DNA of 64,000 nucleotides from Ciona intestinalis. Lineage: Eukaryota; Chordata; Ascidiacea; Phlebobranchia; Cionidae. The translations under genes were made by a program, and so were the position numbers. Below are positions 38,043 to 52,300 of the stretch, one piece after another (the stretch's first letter is position 1; each line of letters begins with the position of its first letter). Below the pieces are notes generated by a model that worked only from the letters and a program-made list of their open reading frames with translations, was not told where the DNA came from and did not search any database. The stretch covers positions 3,984,646 through 4,048,645 of the forward strand of contig NC_020170.2 of assembly GCF_000224145.3 (NCBI RefSeq), in the 5' to 3' direction.

Positions 38043-41000
38043 TTGAACCTGAAATTTGAAGTTGAAGTTCTTTGCAAGAACCTCAACATAGACATCAATG
38101 ATATTAAAGCTGTCAACTATCTCAGGGATCCTGAGATCAAATTTACCATTGATTGTCAGGTAGTAATACTTAATGTATGTGTTATTTGCACAAGGTGCAG
38201 GCATTATAAGTTTGGCAGTGCATTTCTGGTTTTAGCATCCTATTAGTGTATTATAAGTGATATATTAGGATATAAATAGGCGTTTTTAACTGTAAGTGTG
38301 TTTTAACAACTGTTGTTTTGTTGCTACATGTTTACTTTTGGTTTTAAATATTTTTTAATCTTCGCTACTATAATCAAAGTGAAACATAAAGTTTTTACTA
38401 TTATTTTAAACTTATACTCCAACCTTTATTACCCATCCAGCTTTCCACATCTAAGAAAGAGCCCGGTACATCAAGTAAGCCTTCCACACCTTCAGAACAA
38501 CCTCAGTCAGAATTTAAAGTACTACCAAGGTATGTAGAAAAAAAACAAATTGGACCATTACGCCTATTACGTTTGGCATTCTTATATGATACAAAAAAAT
38601 TAGCATTGTAATTTAAAACAGCAATCAGTGTTGTTATATAATACAAATAATACTTATCCCCCATTTTCCCACTTTTACCCAGGTCCACCAGCAGTGCAGT
38701 GATGGGTCTCGGAGCACCCTCCATATCTAGTGGGTTCCCACCCCCATCTATAGCCCCACCTCCGTCATTATCGCAACCCCCCCAACTACCCACCCACCAA
38801 CCCCTACCAGCGATGACACCGCGTTTCTCATTCCATGATATCAATGTTTACTCGATCGCAACCCTACAATCCCACCTTACTATTAAGATGGAGGTATGTG
38901 GTGTGAATTTAAGACTATAAATCACCATTTTTTTTGTATTTTTTTATCTTACTCTATTAAAACAAAGTTTAAGACGCCCTTAGGATAAGAAAGTCTTATA
39001 CATACATGATCTATCTATACAAGTGTGGTTCTTGGATTTACGCCAGATTAGGTCCATCACCCTTACACTCAAACTGTTTTGGTATGTACAAAACAAATGT
39101 TTTCCACAGCATTAATGCAATGTCTTTAATGAATGATAGATAATTATATATCCTCTTACAGCGGGGCAGCAACATGCCCCCTTTATGAGTTACAACTTTG
39201 TGTGTGATTGTATAACATACAGAAGTAGCACATACTAACTATCAAACAGCATGTAATAAATTGAACACCAACCTCTCAGCTTCCACTCCTACAAGCCCAA
39301 CCACAGTTGAAAGCTTGCGTCCGACCCGCTGTAGAACGAGGCGTGCAGGATCTACTGCAGCCTATTGTGGAGAGAGCTATCAAAATTGCTCTTACTACGT
39401 GTGAACAAATTGTGAGGAAAGATTTTGCTCTCGATCCTGAAGAGTTTCGAATGAGGACAGCAGCTCATCATATGGTAGGTTTTGTTTGAATACTTTTGTT
39501 ATGGATTTTAGGGTCTGTCTATTGTATATAGGTGTGGTCTATGTCTCTGCTTAGCTTGGTATAGGATATGGTCATCTAGAGCTCATTTCTCATTGATTAA
39601 TGTGTATATATACTTTAGCTATGCTTATTTTTATAGACACCGAAAACAACAATGTTTGAAAAAGTAAATCTGTTACCTTGTGTTTAATTTACTTCAACAT
39701 TCACAATGATATGTTCTCCTTTCAACAGGTTCGCAACTTAACAGCAGGTATGGCACTAATCACATGTCGCGAACAATTGTTGCAAAGTATTGCTAATCAT
39801 CTAAAGCAGAACTTTGGACAAGCTCTGACCAGGGTGAGATAATTTGATGTGGTAGTGTGTCTGTTTTATAGGAGGGAGATGTTAAAACACGAGTTCATCA
39901 TGTGTGTTTGGTTTATAAGAAGACACACGTGTTATAACTTGACAATGGTGTTAACTCAACATTTGGTGTATTAATGTACAGTTTATGTCTGATGTATAAG
40001 ACAACACCCATGTTATAACTTTGCATTGAGCATGAGGTTTATGAATACGCCATGTTTGTGTTGGTCCATAAGAATACACCCATGTTGTATCATATACAGT
40101 AACCACGGAACTAATTTACCTTATATTGGCCAGCATCCGCAGTCAGTTCCACCACAACAGAAAGAGATGATTGAACAAACAGCGAACATGATCGCTGCAG
40201 ATAATGTAGAGTTGGCTTGCTGCTTCATACAGAAGACAGCAGTGGAAAAAGCAATCATGGATATGGATAAACGAATGGCAACGGTAAGCTTTGGATTCTA
40301 ACTACTTTATATAATAATACACAGACGCATAGGTGTAATAAATTTCTGTATGTCACTTCAATTTAAAAGACCAAGACATTTTGGCGGTGTATTAATCTTT
40401 ACAAGTAAACATGAATATTGGTGAAATTTTATACAATTTTAAATTATACCTTTGCACTTTTAGCTGCAGTAGAATAGTATTGTTTAATTTAATTGTTCAT
40501 TATCACATAATTCTAATTCAGCTTGAATGTTAATTATCAACAAACTTTAAATAGTTGTAATTATGTTAAAACATCATGCACCACTAAATCAGCTTTTTAC
40601 ATATAATAACTTCCGTTAAATAAAATTTGTAAATACATATCCATATTGTTGAACACAGGAGTTTGAATTGAGAAAACACGCAAGGCAGGAAGGAAGAAGG
40701 TATTGTGATCCTGGTGTGCTTACTTATCAAGCTGAGAGGATGCCAGAACAAATAAGATTGAAGGTAATTTAAAACCTAACGCAACCCTATCCCCTAAATA
40801 TGCATATTCTGCCTTTCTATATCTCAAATATACCTTTAATATAAGTGTGAAAAAGATCTTTCTTTGTTCTGTAAACTGTTTCTGCCATTTGGAGAGACAT
40901 TGTCAGGGTTTGCACTTTGCAGTTAAATGTCTGGTACAAAGTGTACGCCAACAATTTTACAACATAAAGCCTAAAACTTTTTCACTTTCTGCCTATAATA

Positions 41001-44000
41001 CATGAACCTGGCTGCAACCAGCCAGAGGAGGGTTTGTAAAACAAGAATTTTATATGTATTATATACACAAAAAAAATATTTTTTTAACCTTTTATTCATG
41101 TTTTTTTCTCAGAGCCTCACTGACCCTATAATTTTCTTTTTTAAATGTATTTTTAAAACCCCATTCTTTTTCTGGCCCCAAAAACCATGCATATCTTGTA
41201 TAGGTTGGAGGAGTAACTCCACAACAAACAGCTGTCTATGAGGAGTTTGCAAGGTGTGTGCCTGGCTTCCTACCAAGCAATGATTCATCCCAACCATCGG
41301 GCTTCCTTGCTAAACCCATGCAGGTAAGTTTGTCTATAGTACTGTAAACTTAATTCTGAAAACCTAAAGGTATACACTTTCACTTTCCATGCTTAAGAAT
41401 TTACTTTAAACAAATGCAACAGAGAAAATATTTACTCTTTGGAAACTTTGTAACAGATTTAGCTTTAAACTTTAGTTAGAAAGCTTAGTGATATCAATTT
41501 CATTTCTAAAATTGACATTAATGATATAAGTTGATATTTATTTCCCTTATTTCCCCCACAGGCTTGGGGGGCAGTTGATGACATCACACAAGTATATGAT
41601 CGTTGCATTGCAGAGTTAGAACAACATTTACAGGTTGGTAAAGTCACTATATTGTATTTTATTCTTCATACAAATAGTCTCCATCCTGGTAAGCTAATAA
41701 CGTAACAAAAATTTAATATGGTTTTTCTGTTCTATATGGGTGAGGTTATATTTTAGGGATAATTCAGGCTATAGGATTAAAGCCAGGTTTAGCCCATTAC
41801 CCGAACAACCGATCTGGTTGGGTTTAGGTGTTTGTTGGGATGAACTATGGATTATTTTACTGATTAATGCGATGCAAAAATTTTCGGGCAGGCCTTCCCT
41901 GCCAGGCCAGGTTTGACGCCTATGGGCAATATATGACTATACACAGTGGGCAAAAATATTTTTACTACCAGCGCAAGTTATTTTATATTTCATATTTATA
42001 TGCATGCAAAACAATAACAATTGTTACATCACAGTTGTTCGGAGTATCTCCCACCAGTGTCCAGTTCTCCCAACTACAAACACTGCATGAAGCCATCATG
42101 TTAGCTAGGAATTCAAGGGAGATTGTCACAGCTCTTGCTTTGCTACAGAAAGCAGTTGAAGGTTTACTTGATGCTTCAACACACACAACTACTGATCAAG
42201 AGGTGGGGGATTTGTTGCTAATGTTTCTATTCTTACATGAATTCGTGTGAAAATGGTTTACATATTGTATGGGTGAGGTTTTGGCACACACAGTAAAGCA
42301 GTATAGAAAACCTGGAACTTAGGCTTGATTCACCTTCATTTCCTATGTAAATGGCTGTTACAGCACTATGAAAAAATGATTTTTTTCATTCAGATTTTTT
42401 GTAATTTAAAAAAAATGAGACTGTTTTAAATATATAGAAAAACAGTTGTAAATTAACCCCCCACCCCTAATTTTTCCCTGCCGGTGCCGTTTATCATAAC
42501 ATATTTTATCACACAGACATTGGCAAGGTACCGTGAATGCCACGTGCTTGTTTTAAAAGCCCTTCAAGACCAAAGAGCTTACGGACCACAATGGACAAAC
42601 AAACAAGTCACTCAATGCCTCATTAACCATAGAGATGAATATAAATATAATGTGGAAGCTGTGGAGTTGTTAATACGAGCACACCTGGTTAATATGCAGC
42701 AGTATGACCAACACCTTGCGCAGGTTAGTGGGAAATTACCATTTTATTCTGTATGGTATTAGGCCCTTGTCGAAAACCTGGGATTTAAGCCACATTTGGC
42801 ACATTTTCAATTGAGTGCTGTACTTTTGTACTGGTACATCGTACATGTAACCAGGATTTGGAAAAGCTCAAAAGTTTTTGGTTTATAAAACATAGATTTG
42901 CCCTGACACACAGGGTGCTACAACCCGATGTTAGCGTCTTTGCTACAGCACCAGGCAATATATGTTTCTATGCTTATTACTATAACATATCCAGTTACAA
43001 TAATCTATTCTTACAGTCCATGGAGAATGGCTTGAACTACATGGCTGTTGTGTTCGCGATGCAACTTGTTAAGTTGTTCCTCGTGGACGAGAAACAGAAT
43101 TCACTTGTTGTGGAATCGGATATTTACAACACTGTGGATGTGCTGAATAAGATCAACACTATTTCAAGGGGGGCTGCTCCAGAGGGGTAGGTTAAAGTGT
43201 TTGTTGTACCACCAGAGTGGTAGGTTACACATTGCATACTTTATATTTATATCATATGGAATTATACTAATCACTTTTAAACACACCCAGACTCTCCCAA
43301 CTAATGGAAATGGTGAGATCCAACTATGATTCAATCCTTGATAAAGTTCCAGGAGGTCCAACACACATGATGCATTCGGGCATTTCCCAGGTTAGTATTA
43401 AACGATAATATATTGGTTTTAATTTTATTGTCTGTGCGATTATGGTAGTGAAGATAAAAAACTATTGAAAGCAAAAAGACAGGATATAGCGACAAAACAC
43501 GTTTACGCTTATACATTTAATTGAAGAAGCGTGGTCGCTACAAAGTATTTTATAATTTACATGCAGAATAACCAAGTATTTAGGGAGGTTATTCCATTAC
43601 AAGAATATATATTTTTTTTTACTTAGTAAAACATTTCTCATTATTATGTTATCATATAGGCTGTATCGTTACAGTTCATACTTGAAATAATGCACTAACG
43701 ATGCACCAGTGAAATGTGTTTTAAGTTAAAATACTTGATTTACTATATAACCAACCACCCCAGGCAAGGGAATATGATGATCCACCGGGTCTACATGAGA
43801 AGACGGAATATTTATTGAGGGAATGGGTCAATATCTATCATAGTCCAACATCTGGACGCGATTCTACTCGTGGTTTCTCTGCATTTGTACAACAGGTGTG
43901 TGTCTTAATGTGCATGTGTTTGTGTGTATGTCAGTGTAATATGTGTAACTAGCTGTGTGTGTATGTTTGTTTTTAGAGTTGCTAGTGAAACCTTTTTTTA

Positions 44001-47000
44001 TTTTAAAAAACATTATATTTTATGGGAAATCTAAATTACCTTTTTATACAGTAGGTATGTATAATTTCTACACCTTTATGTGTGTTTGGTTTTTATGTAT
44101 GTGACTTAATAATCTACATATTGCACACAATTTTCCATATTATAAACCCCTTATATTTAGATGCACCACCAAGGCATATTACGCACAGATGATCTGATCA
44201 CTCGATTCTTCAGACTTTGCACTGAGATGTGTGTGGATCTTACTTACAGGCTGCTACAGGTAAGACTTGGAATCCTTGTTATGATACATAGTTGATTGCC
44301 TAGAGTAGCTAGTTGCCTGGATTACCTGATTAACCTGAATTTTTAGTGAAAACACAGATTTTTGATCAGTTTCAATATTTCTGTTGTATTTACATAGCCG
44401 ATTGTTTAAGTATTGGAAAAACTCTGGCTTAGTTTTTTGGGTGTTGCGGTAATGAGCCAACTCTGGTTGAATCCCTTGGTGTTGGGGAAATGGACAAGCT
44501 CTTACTTAAATTTTTGGGTGTTGGGGTAATAGGCCAAGTATGGTTCAAGTCCTAGATCCCCTGGACCTCACCAATGTATAATAGAAAAATCCCCTATTAA
44601 ATAAACCCATTAAACCACAGGAATCCAATGTGAGTCCATCCCTATTGAACCCAACCCTGGTCCGAGCTAAATGCTTCCACACACTTGATGCGTTTGTAAG
44701 GTTGATTACATTGCTAGTGAAGCATTCAGGGGATGCTGTAAACTCGGTTACCAAGATAAACCTGCTAAACAAGGTATGTTTTTGGTGGTAATTGTAACAA
44801 ATTTTACAAATTATTACAATTATAGCTATTATATTTTTAGCTAATTTTTTTTAAAAGGAAAAAAATACTGTTTATTTTTAGATTTTTACATAGAATAAAT
44901 GTAAATATTGCATGTTGTTTTTTTTCTATTATGACATCACAATTTTCCTTCTTACCCCACAACCCCCAGGTTCTTGGTATAGTGGTTGGTGTACTACTTC
45001 AAGACCATGATACAAGGCAAACAGAATACCATCAAATGCCCTACCATAGAATATTCATTATGTTGTTCTATGAGCTTAATGCACCAGAACATGTACTGGA
45101 GTCGATCAACTTCCAAACACTGACTGCATTTACGTGAGTTGCCAATACCAACTGTAGTATTAAAGTAATGAATGGTTTGTTTTAGTCGTTATATTGTATT
45201 TGGGTAAGGTTTTTCACAGGGCCTTGGAATTCAGGCCAGATTTGACCCATCACTCCAACACTCAGGGATTTAGGCCAGATTTTGCCCATTACCCCAACAT
45301 GATTTATTGTTACTTATCTCTTAAAAAACGTTAGCAAAGGTCCTGTTATTTAAAAAACGAAAAATACTAGAATAGAAGTGTTCGTTTATTTTTCCATGCA
45401 TTAGATTCAAACCACCACATTAACCATATATTGATCTTCACAGGAACACATACCATATTCTGCGTCCAAGTAAAGCTCCAGGGTTTGCATTTGCGTGGCT
45501 TGAAGTTATATCATACAGGTCTTTCATATCACGAATGTTGCTTCATACACCTCAGCAAAAGGTAAAATACAGGAAATGAATAAATGTAACTTTTTTACGA
45601 CAGTCACTATAACACTGGTGTTTTATTTCATACACCTTGTGCCCACTTACGAGTTACCACGTATGTAACATTATTAGGAATTTACTAAAAACATTTTAAT
45701 TTTTTTCATTTTTCTTCCGAAAATTTATACAGTGCTTTATGGTATTATTTTTTCGTAATTTATTTAACCCATATCTATATATATCCAATGCACCAATACA
45801 TATATTAATCTTAACCATCTTCTACCACAGGGGTGGCCAATGTATGCTCAACTTCTGATTGATCTGTTCAAGTTCTTGGCTCCGTTTTTACGAAACGTGG
45901 AACTCACCAAGTCAATCCAGATATTATACAGGGTAAGTTGCATGTAACATCACGTATAATAGCAGAATGTATTCTATGGTTACTGATTTTATACCCATAG
46001 CTGTAAAAGTTAATTTTGAAATAAACTTTATTCAAAACAACTGGCTCTATACCTATAGCTGTAAAAAGGTAATTTTTAGCTTAATATTTAAATTGACAAG
46101 CTTTCTACTTATAGCTGTAAAAGTTTTTTTAAAACTTATTATTTAAATCAACTGGCTCTGTACTTTTAGCTGTAAAAACATAATTTCAAAACATTTAAAA
46201 CAACTGGAATTGTAGTTGTAACTGTAAAAGGTTTATTATTAATCTAATGTGGCTTTATGCTTACATCTGTAAAAATGTAATTTTAAAAAATTTAAAACAA
46301 CAGGGCACCCTGCGGTTACTTCTCGTACTTCTCCATGATTTCCCCGAGTTCCTATGTGATTATCACTATGGCTTCTGTGATGTCATACCTGCAAACTGCA
46401 TTCAGTTGCGAAACTTGATCCTGAGTGCTTTCCCTCGTAATATGAGGTTACCCGATCCATTTACACCAAACCTTAAGGTAAAGTTTTGTTTATATATTTT
46501 GTTTTTATTTATATATTTTATTTATTTATAATAAATTGAATTAAAGATTAATGATCTTATTTAAGCGCAATGTTTATTACATATACAGTAAAAGTGATGT
46601 CCCGACCCAATCTATCTAATTTTTAAGACCTATATTTTAAAAGTAAATTTTCAGGAGTGGTGCAACCCCTGCAAAAAATATAAATAAATTTTAACAAAAA
46701 ACTGCAAAACATGATTGAATCTCAAATTATAAAGAAACATTTTAACTACATGCCTAAATCCAAAGCGTTTTTTTTTTATCTAAATCCGGAACGTTTAAAC
46801 TATAAAAAAAATGTGTTTAAACTTACATTAATTTTGTTAAAGATTAAATTTCCTATCCTTCATCATATAAACCTATTTATTTATATTCACACATCATGTA
46901 TATGCTCCCACAGGTTGACATGCTGCAGGAGATCAACGTAGCACCTCGCATACTAACAAACTTCATTGCTGTCATGCCAGCTCAATTCCAGAAGGATCTT

Positions 47001-48878
47001 GATAGTTATTTGAAGACAAGAGCTCCCGTTACCTTCTTATCTGACCTGCGTACCAATCTACAGGTAACATGAATGAAGATATCTTATTTATCGTCACCTA
47101 ACGGTGCAACGACAGTCGATATAATACAGCTCTGTTTCAAACACCTCGTGCCTGCTTACGAGTTACCGTGTATGTGTTTTTTTTTTGAAATTTTTTCTGT
47201 ATTTTTAATGTATTTTTTTATGTGTTTTTAATGTATGGCTGACAACTCATAAGCGACGCTGTATAACATTTCATTGATCACCTTATTTGTTATTAAATTA
47301 CTTCAGATAAGCAATGAGCGTGGCATCAAGTACAACGTACCTCTTATTAATTCACTCGTTCTCCACGTTGGTACTCAAGCCATTGCTTACATTCATAACA
47401 AGGGAGGTTCTCCATCCATGGCAACAATCACACACTCCTCGCACATGGATATCTTCCAAAACCTGGCTGTGGACTTGGATACTGAAGGTATGATGTCATG
47501 AATAGGAATGTAACTTGCTTTATCCTCACGTAGGTGGAAAACGATGTCATTATTACACAGGTGTTCAGTTTTATACACCTTGTGCCAGCTTACGAGTTAC
47601 CACGAATGTAACTTTGTGGATGATGGATATGTATGAGTGATAATTTAGACAACTCTTTAGTGACCGCTGGGTTGGAGCAGTTGCCGTTGGAATGGTTGAA
47701 CTATTATGTCTATTTTTCCATGCAAAATTGATTCAGTCCTATTTTAACTTTGTTTTCAGGTCGCTACTTGTTTTTGAATGCTATCGCAAACCAGCTGCGT
47801 TATCCAAACAGCCACACTCACTACTTTAGTTGCACCTTGCTATATCTGTTTGCTGAGACAAATCAAGAGTCAATTCAAGAACAGATCACAAGGTGAGTTA
47901 ATCTTTATATAAAAGGAAACATTAAATTAATTTCCTAATAAAAACAAGTTATTAAAATTTAAATAATGGGCCAACTCCAGTCTAAATTCTAAGTCACACC
48001 AAAGGACTTTGCTGTACCCACATAGAATAGAACGTTTTGAAATGACCAGGTCCTGATATCTATTTTCAATGACAGTCAACTTTTTCTTATAGACTTAAAA
48101 ATATATCATATGTTATCATACATTAAAGTATGGTTTTCCTTTAGATTATACCTTTGGCATAAAGAAAAACTTGTAATAAATGATGCTGCTGTACTTTCAG
48201 CAACTTACAGTGTTACCAAATCTAAACAATAAACATACAGAGTGTTGCCAAACCTTTTAACTTTTTAACAGAGTTTTGCTTGAGAGGTTGATTGTAAATC
48301 GTCCCCACCCATGGGGATTGCTCATCACTTTTATCGAGCTCATTAAGAATCCAAACTTTAAGTTTTGGAATCATGAGTTTGTGCATTGTGCACCAGAGAT
48401 ATCTAAGTGAGTATTATATATATGTATTTTATTTTATTAATACTTTATTTTATAAACAGTTGTTCGCTTATTAAACTTTCCTATTGAAGTTCATATTTTT
48501 ACTAGGTTTTAGTGCTTTAATGTCTCTATTTTAGCAACATTCATTGTTATAGCATTGTATACTCTTATACACTCTGCTAACTTATTAGTAATCAATTTAT
48601 GTGTATAACTTTAACTTAAGCTAAAATATTGATAATGACCAATAGGTTAAAGCAAAATTTAAAAAAATTGGTAAAAGAGCAGAACGTTAGTTGTCTGCCA
48701 AATTTAGACCGTGAGAAGTACTTTTTGTTTTACCCTAAATTCACAAATTCCAAATTATTTTTACAGACTGTTTGAGTCAGTAGCCCGTAGTTGTATGGGA
48801 AAACAGTTCACTCAGCAGGGAGTGACAGACACTGCTACTACAGTGATTAGTACACCTGCCACTGCTGTGCAAGCTTGA
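38043..48878 (+). CDS. CNOT1: CCR4-NOT complex scaffold subunit 1, part after the assembly gap (1153 residues)
   Basis: Exons: 38043-38159, 38441-38529, 38683-38893, 39280-39474, 39729-39833, 40134-40283, 40659-40763, 41204-41323, 41562-41633, 42035-42202, 42517-42723, 43017-43186, 43291-43390, 43764-43895, 44161-44259, 44621-44773, 44970-45133, 45444-45561, 45831-45932, 46304-46477, 46914-47063, 47307-47487, 47760-47892, 48272-48406, 48767-48878. It resumes at the end of MIF4G ([14 protein letters not shown]). A Pro/Ser-rich linker follows, then the CNOT9-binding domain ([43 protein letters not shown]), and the C-terminal NOT1 superfamily-homology domain that docks CNOT2-CNOT3. The final exons are almost identical to vertebrates ([41 protein letters not shown]). 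Exon 30 was placed by frame: the acceptor at 39279 restores [10 protein letters not shown]. The stop is TGA at 48876-48878. Confidence 0.95.
38283..38385 (+). repeat. Interspersed repeat, AACAACTGTTGTTTTGTTGC family
   Basis: Matches the 14757 copy over about 100 bases; CNOT1 intron after the gap. Confidence 0.55.
39865..40090. repeat. Tandem array of the same minisatellite-like repeat
   Basis: At least three units of about 75 bp with GTTATAACTTGACAATG, GTGTATTAATGTAC and AGACACACGTG / ACACCCATGTT motifs; CNOT1 intron between exons 31 and 32. Confidence 0.65.
43428..43520 (-). repeat. Interspersed repeat, same family, reverse
   Basis: Contains TAGCGACAAAACACGTTTAC and TATGGTAGTGAAGAT, the complement of the other copies. 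Confidence 0.5.
45575..45672 (-). mobile_element. SINE 3' fragment
   Basis: Reverse tail, 14 bases after CNOT1 exon 44. Confidence 0.6.
45985..46303. repeat. Decaying tandem repeat filling a CNOT1 intron
   Basis: Six units marked by CTGTAAAA at 46001, 46059, 46115, 46170, 46222 and 46267 (spacing 58, 56, 55, 52, 45). Units share TTTAAAACAACTGGCTCT. The array stops exactly at the acceptor of exon 46. Confidence 0.75.
47075..47178 (-). mobile_element. SINE 3' fragment
   Basis: Reverse tail starting about 12 bases after CNOT1 exon 47. Confidence 0.6.
47508..47700 (-). mobile_element. SINE, 5'-truncated, reverse (CNOT1 intron)
   Basis: Tail and middle body present, tRNA head absent. Confidence 0.65.
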
Positions 48879-48917
48879 TTTACGGACTGTTTTGTTGTGC
48901 TGCTTTTTAATTGTGTA

Positions 48918-48923
48918 AATAAA
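48918..48923 (+). terminator. CNOT1 polyadenylation signal
   Basis: AATAAA 40 bases after the stop, followed by a T-rich stretch, so the 3' UTR is very short for this gene. Confidence 0.75.
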
Positions 48924-49347
48924 TTTGGAGATGCAATTGTGATGTTTTTCTTTATTATATAATTGTTCATCAATAGGTGTTTAAATTCTTTTGAGAGCAA
49001 TGTTAGTATATAATGTCCATAGACTGGTAACGAGGCAAAAACTAATTACTGAAGCTGAAAAACGTTTATATACAGACTCTCGGTTATAGTAGATTTGTTA
49101 ATAATGTGTGATAATCATGGAATTGACGATCTGACTTCCACTTTAGCGGGTAAAATTTGCATTATACCTTTACATATACATTTTAAGTAGTTTTATTTTG
49201 CCTGGGGACGAAGAATAGTCGAAGATCTCTTGGCGGGAAAACAGTTATATAACATTTTTATGTTAAATGTGACGCGAATTTGTTTTGAAGCAAAAATCAA
49301 CCTAAACTGTGTAAGGAATGTAAGTGTAAATTTTATCGTTCCATTGA
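48924..49347. other. Intergenic spacer between CNOT1 and ATP9
   Basis: No open frame or recognised repeat. Several acceptor-like AG sites (around 48976, 49074 and 49145) precede the ATP9 ATG; none stands out as a certain trans-splice site. Confidence 0.4.
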
Positions 49348-52300
49348 ATGGCGTCTGCTCGAAACCCTTTACTTGGGTCTCCCCACGTTAAATATTCCAA
49401 GCTTAGCAGGTAAATATGTGTTTAAGTTATAATATCGTATGTTTTTGTATACAAGGGATTTTTAAAAAGCCAAATATTTAATAAAGTGGTTCAATTTTAT
49501 AAAAAACTATCATGTTTTACAGACTAAAACCACTGTGTCTTATTTGAATACCAGTATATTTTATAGGGTGCTAGTGAAGAGTCTCCCCCCCCCCCCTTAT
49601 TTGCTGACCACTAACTAGTAACTACTAACCCTTATAACCACTAACCCCCCAACCATCAACACTTAACCCCCTGGGCCCTGACCTAGGGGTTAGTGGTTAG
49701 CAAATAAGCTGGGGGGGGAGATTCTTCACTAGCACCTTTTATAGAACTACCTCACTAAAATTGCTTGTACCCTAATAACTGTATTCATACTATGGTTGTC
49801 TGATTGCCAGTCATTTTGTAAAAACAGAACACCTGTGTTATAAATACTGTCGTTGCCTTGTCACGCTAAAACATACAATTTAAATCCATTCATTTATATG
49901 CAAGTTTAACCTACATATGTAAATTGTTGATAGAAGTCCAAATCTTCAAGAAGACTCCATCCCATTAATGTCAATGGGCACGTCAGTGAGTGTATCTGAG
50001 TACAGTGAGTTTGAAGTGTCTGTTCCACCTTCTAGAAAAGGTTTCTGTTCATGTTGTTCAGCATTTTGGAAATGTTTTAAAAGGTAAAGTTGTGTGAATG
50101 TAAAGTTTATTTGTTCGTGCTTTTTAATACAATTGCTCCAATCCACTGGTCACTAATGGGTTGTCCAAATTATCAGCCAGACAAAAAAAGAGAAAAAATC
50201 AAATACTCACAAAGTAACATACTTGGTAACTCGTGAGCTGGCATGAGGTGTATGAAACAGAACACTTGTGTTATAACGACTCTCGTTTCGGGGGACGCGA
50301 AGATATAGGTAGTAACATTCAATCATTCAATCCAGTAACTGTAAACATACATACATATACAATGTAAAAAGATAAATATTTATATACAATCGAATTATTC
50401 CAGTTGTTTTGTACGAAAAGTTGTTCTAAAATCACGGACCATTCTGATTGGCCGTATTGACCTTGAAGAGAAATATCCGGCCAACAAAATATGCAACCAG
50501 AAATACAATATTCTAACTTTCATACCAGGGGTGAGTCGTAAGTGGGATTGGTTTTAAAAACCCAAAAATATAAATATAGTTCTCTTAAGTAAAATGGAGT
50601 CTAACTTATCCCTGCCTCTATTGAATTTTAAAAAGTTTGATCATGTTTAAATCTATACACTGTGCCCACAATATATAAATGTCCTAACTTTCCCACACTA
50701 ACAACTTTCATTTTGTAAACATGTTTCATCTTGTGTACTTAAAACATTTTGTATATTATTTAAATATTCTTAATGAAACTATTTGACTTTTTTTCTTGCT
50801 TACTGTTGAATAATGACATTTAACTTTAAATTATGTTCATGTTTTATTACAGGTCTTATACAACCAGTTCAAATTCTTCTTAAATTTATATTTCCTTATA
50901 ATGGCATGTTCACAATTTATTCCATCATTGAAGATAGGATTCCTATACACGTATTGGGCTCCATTGGTATGTACGACGTGCTTTATTTAACTTTGTAATC
51001 TATAACATTTAAAATATTTAAAAAAAACTATGTACAGAATAATATTTTATAGGCTATTGAAGTTATATAAATATACTGTTTGGGTGCTAATGTAAAAACG
51101 TATACTGTCTGTTATTTTGATCATTATCCATAAATATATGTCTCCCAAAAGTATTATAATATAAAAACCTAAATTTTGTTACTGAAACAATACCCCATCG
51201 TTTCTGTTTGTATTTTCAGGGTTTTGTATTAAGTGTAACTTTAATACGTGAAGCATTTGATGAACTGAAGCGATACTACAGAGATAAAGAGATTAATTCA
51301 ACTCAGTATAAAAAAGTATTACCGGATGGTAGCACAACTTTTGTTGCAAGCTCCCATATTAAAGTAAGTAATAATTTGAATAAATTAATGTAACTATCCT
51401 CGTCTGGAAAACGAAAGTTGTTCGCCCACAATGGCAGCAGGTTACCAGCGATGAGCCTTGAACCCATTACCTCTAATTTCCTACACCTACCACCCTATAG
51501 TTCCAAACCTGGCATGGTAGGTTAGGTAGGAAGACTTTAGTTTTCTACACTGCATTAATCAGTATTACTACTTTCTATTATCAACCACTGAGTTGGCGAT
51601 ATGTCCATTTCTAGCATAGGCCCATGGAGCATTTTTAAAATATTTAATAAAAAATCTAATTTTAATATATTAATGCAGTGTAGAAAATCAAGTATATATA
51701 TACAGACACTTTTTTACGCCTATATGGTGTCAAGTATCCTTAGACATATAGAATAAAAAAATTGTCATGGTTCTAAAGCAGTATAATACTTTAATTCTAC
51801 AGTTTACATTGGTATATATTTCCATACTAAGTAAGTCTGTATTGCAGGTATCTGATGTGTTAATCTTAGAGAAAGATCAAAGGGTTCCTGCTGATCTTAT
51901 TTTACTCAAATCCTCGGAAAAAAATGGTGAGCTTTGTTATAAAGCCAAATTTTTCATTTTTATGCATGTTGTTTTGATTTTTATTTCTGTTTTTTCATTG
52001 TTTTAATTATCATTAAACTTGTAGATACACATAAATAGGTTGATATATAGTTTGCATGTTTTGATAACCTGTCATTTTTGTGTTAATTTTGTTATGGTAT
52101 TCAGCTGCGTTGATAAAACCCGTATTTTTTAAACCTTTGTGTTTTTATTTATTTTATCTGTTTATCCAGGCACTTGTTTTATCCGTACGGACCAACTTGA
52201 TGGGGAAACTGATTGGAAACTTAAACTTGCAATACCCAGCACACAAGCCATGGATAATTACGCCTCTGTGATCAACTGTGGTGCTCATGTGTATGCAGAT

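Noticed and set aside
38503-38844. 113-codon minus-strand open frame
   Set aside because: It is antisense to the Pro-rich CNOT1 exon 29; its Gly-rich content is a shadow of that composition.
39865-40090. CRISPR-like array of repeats
   Set aside because: Units are diverged, spacers are not unique and even, and the host is an animal; it is a minisatellite.
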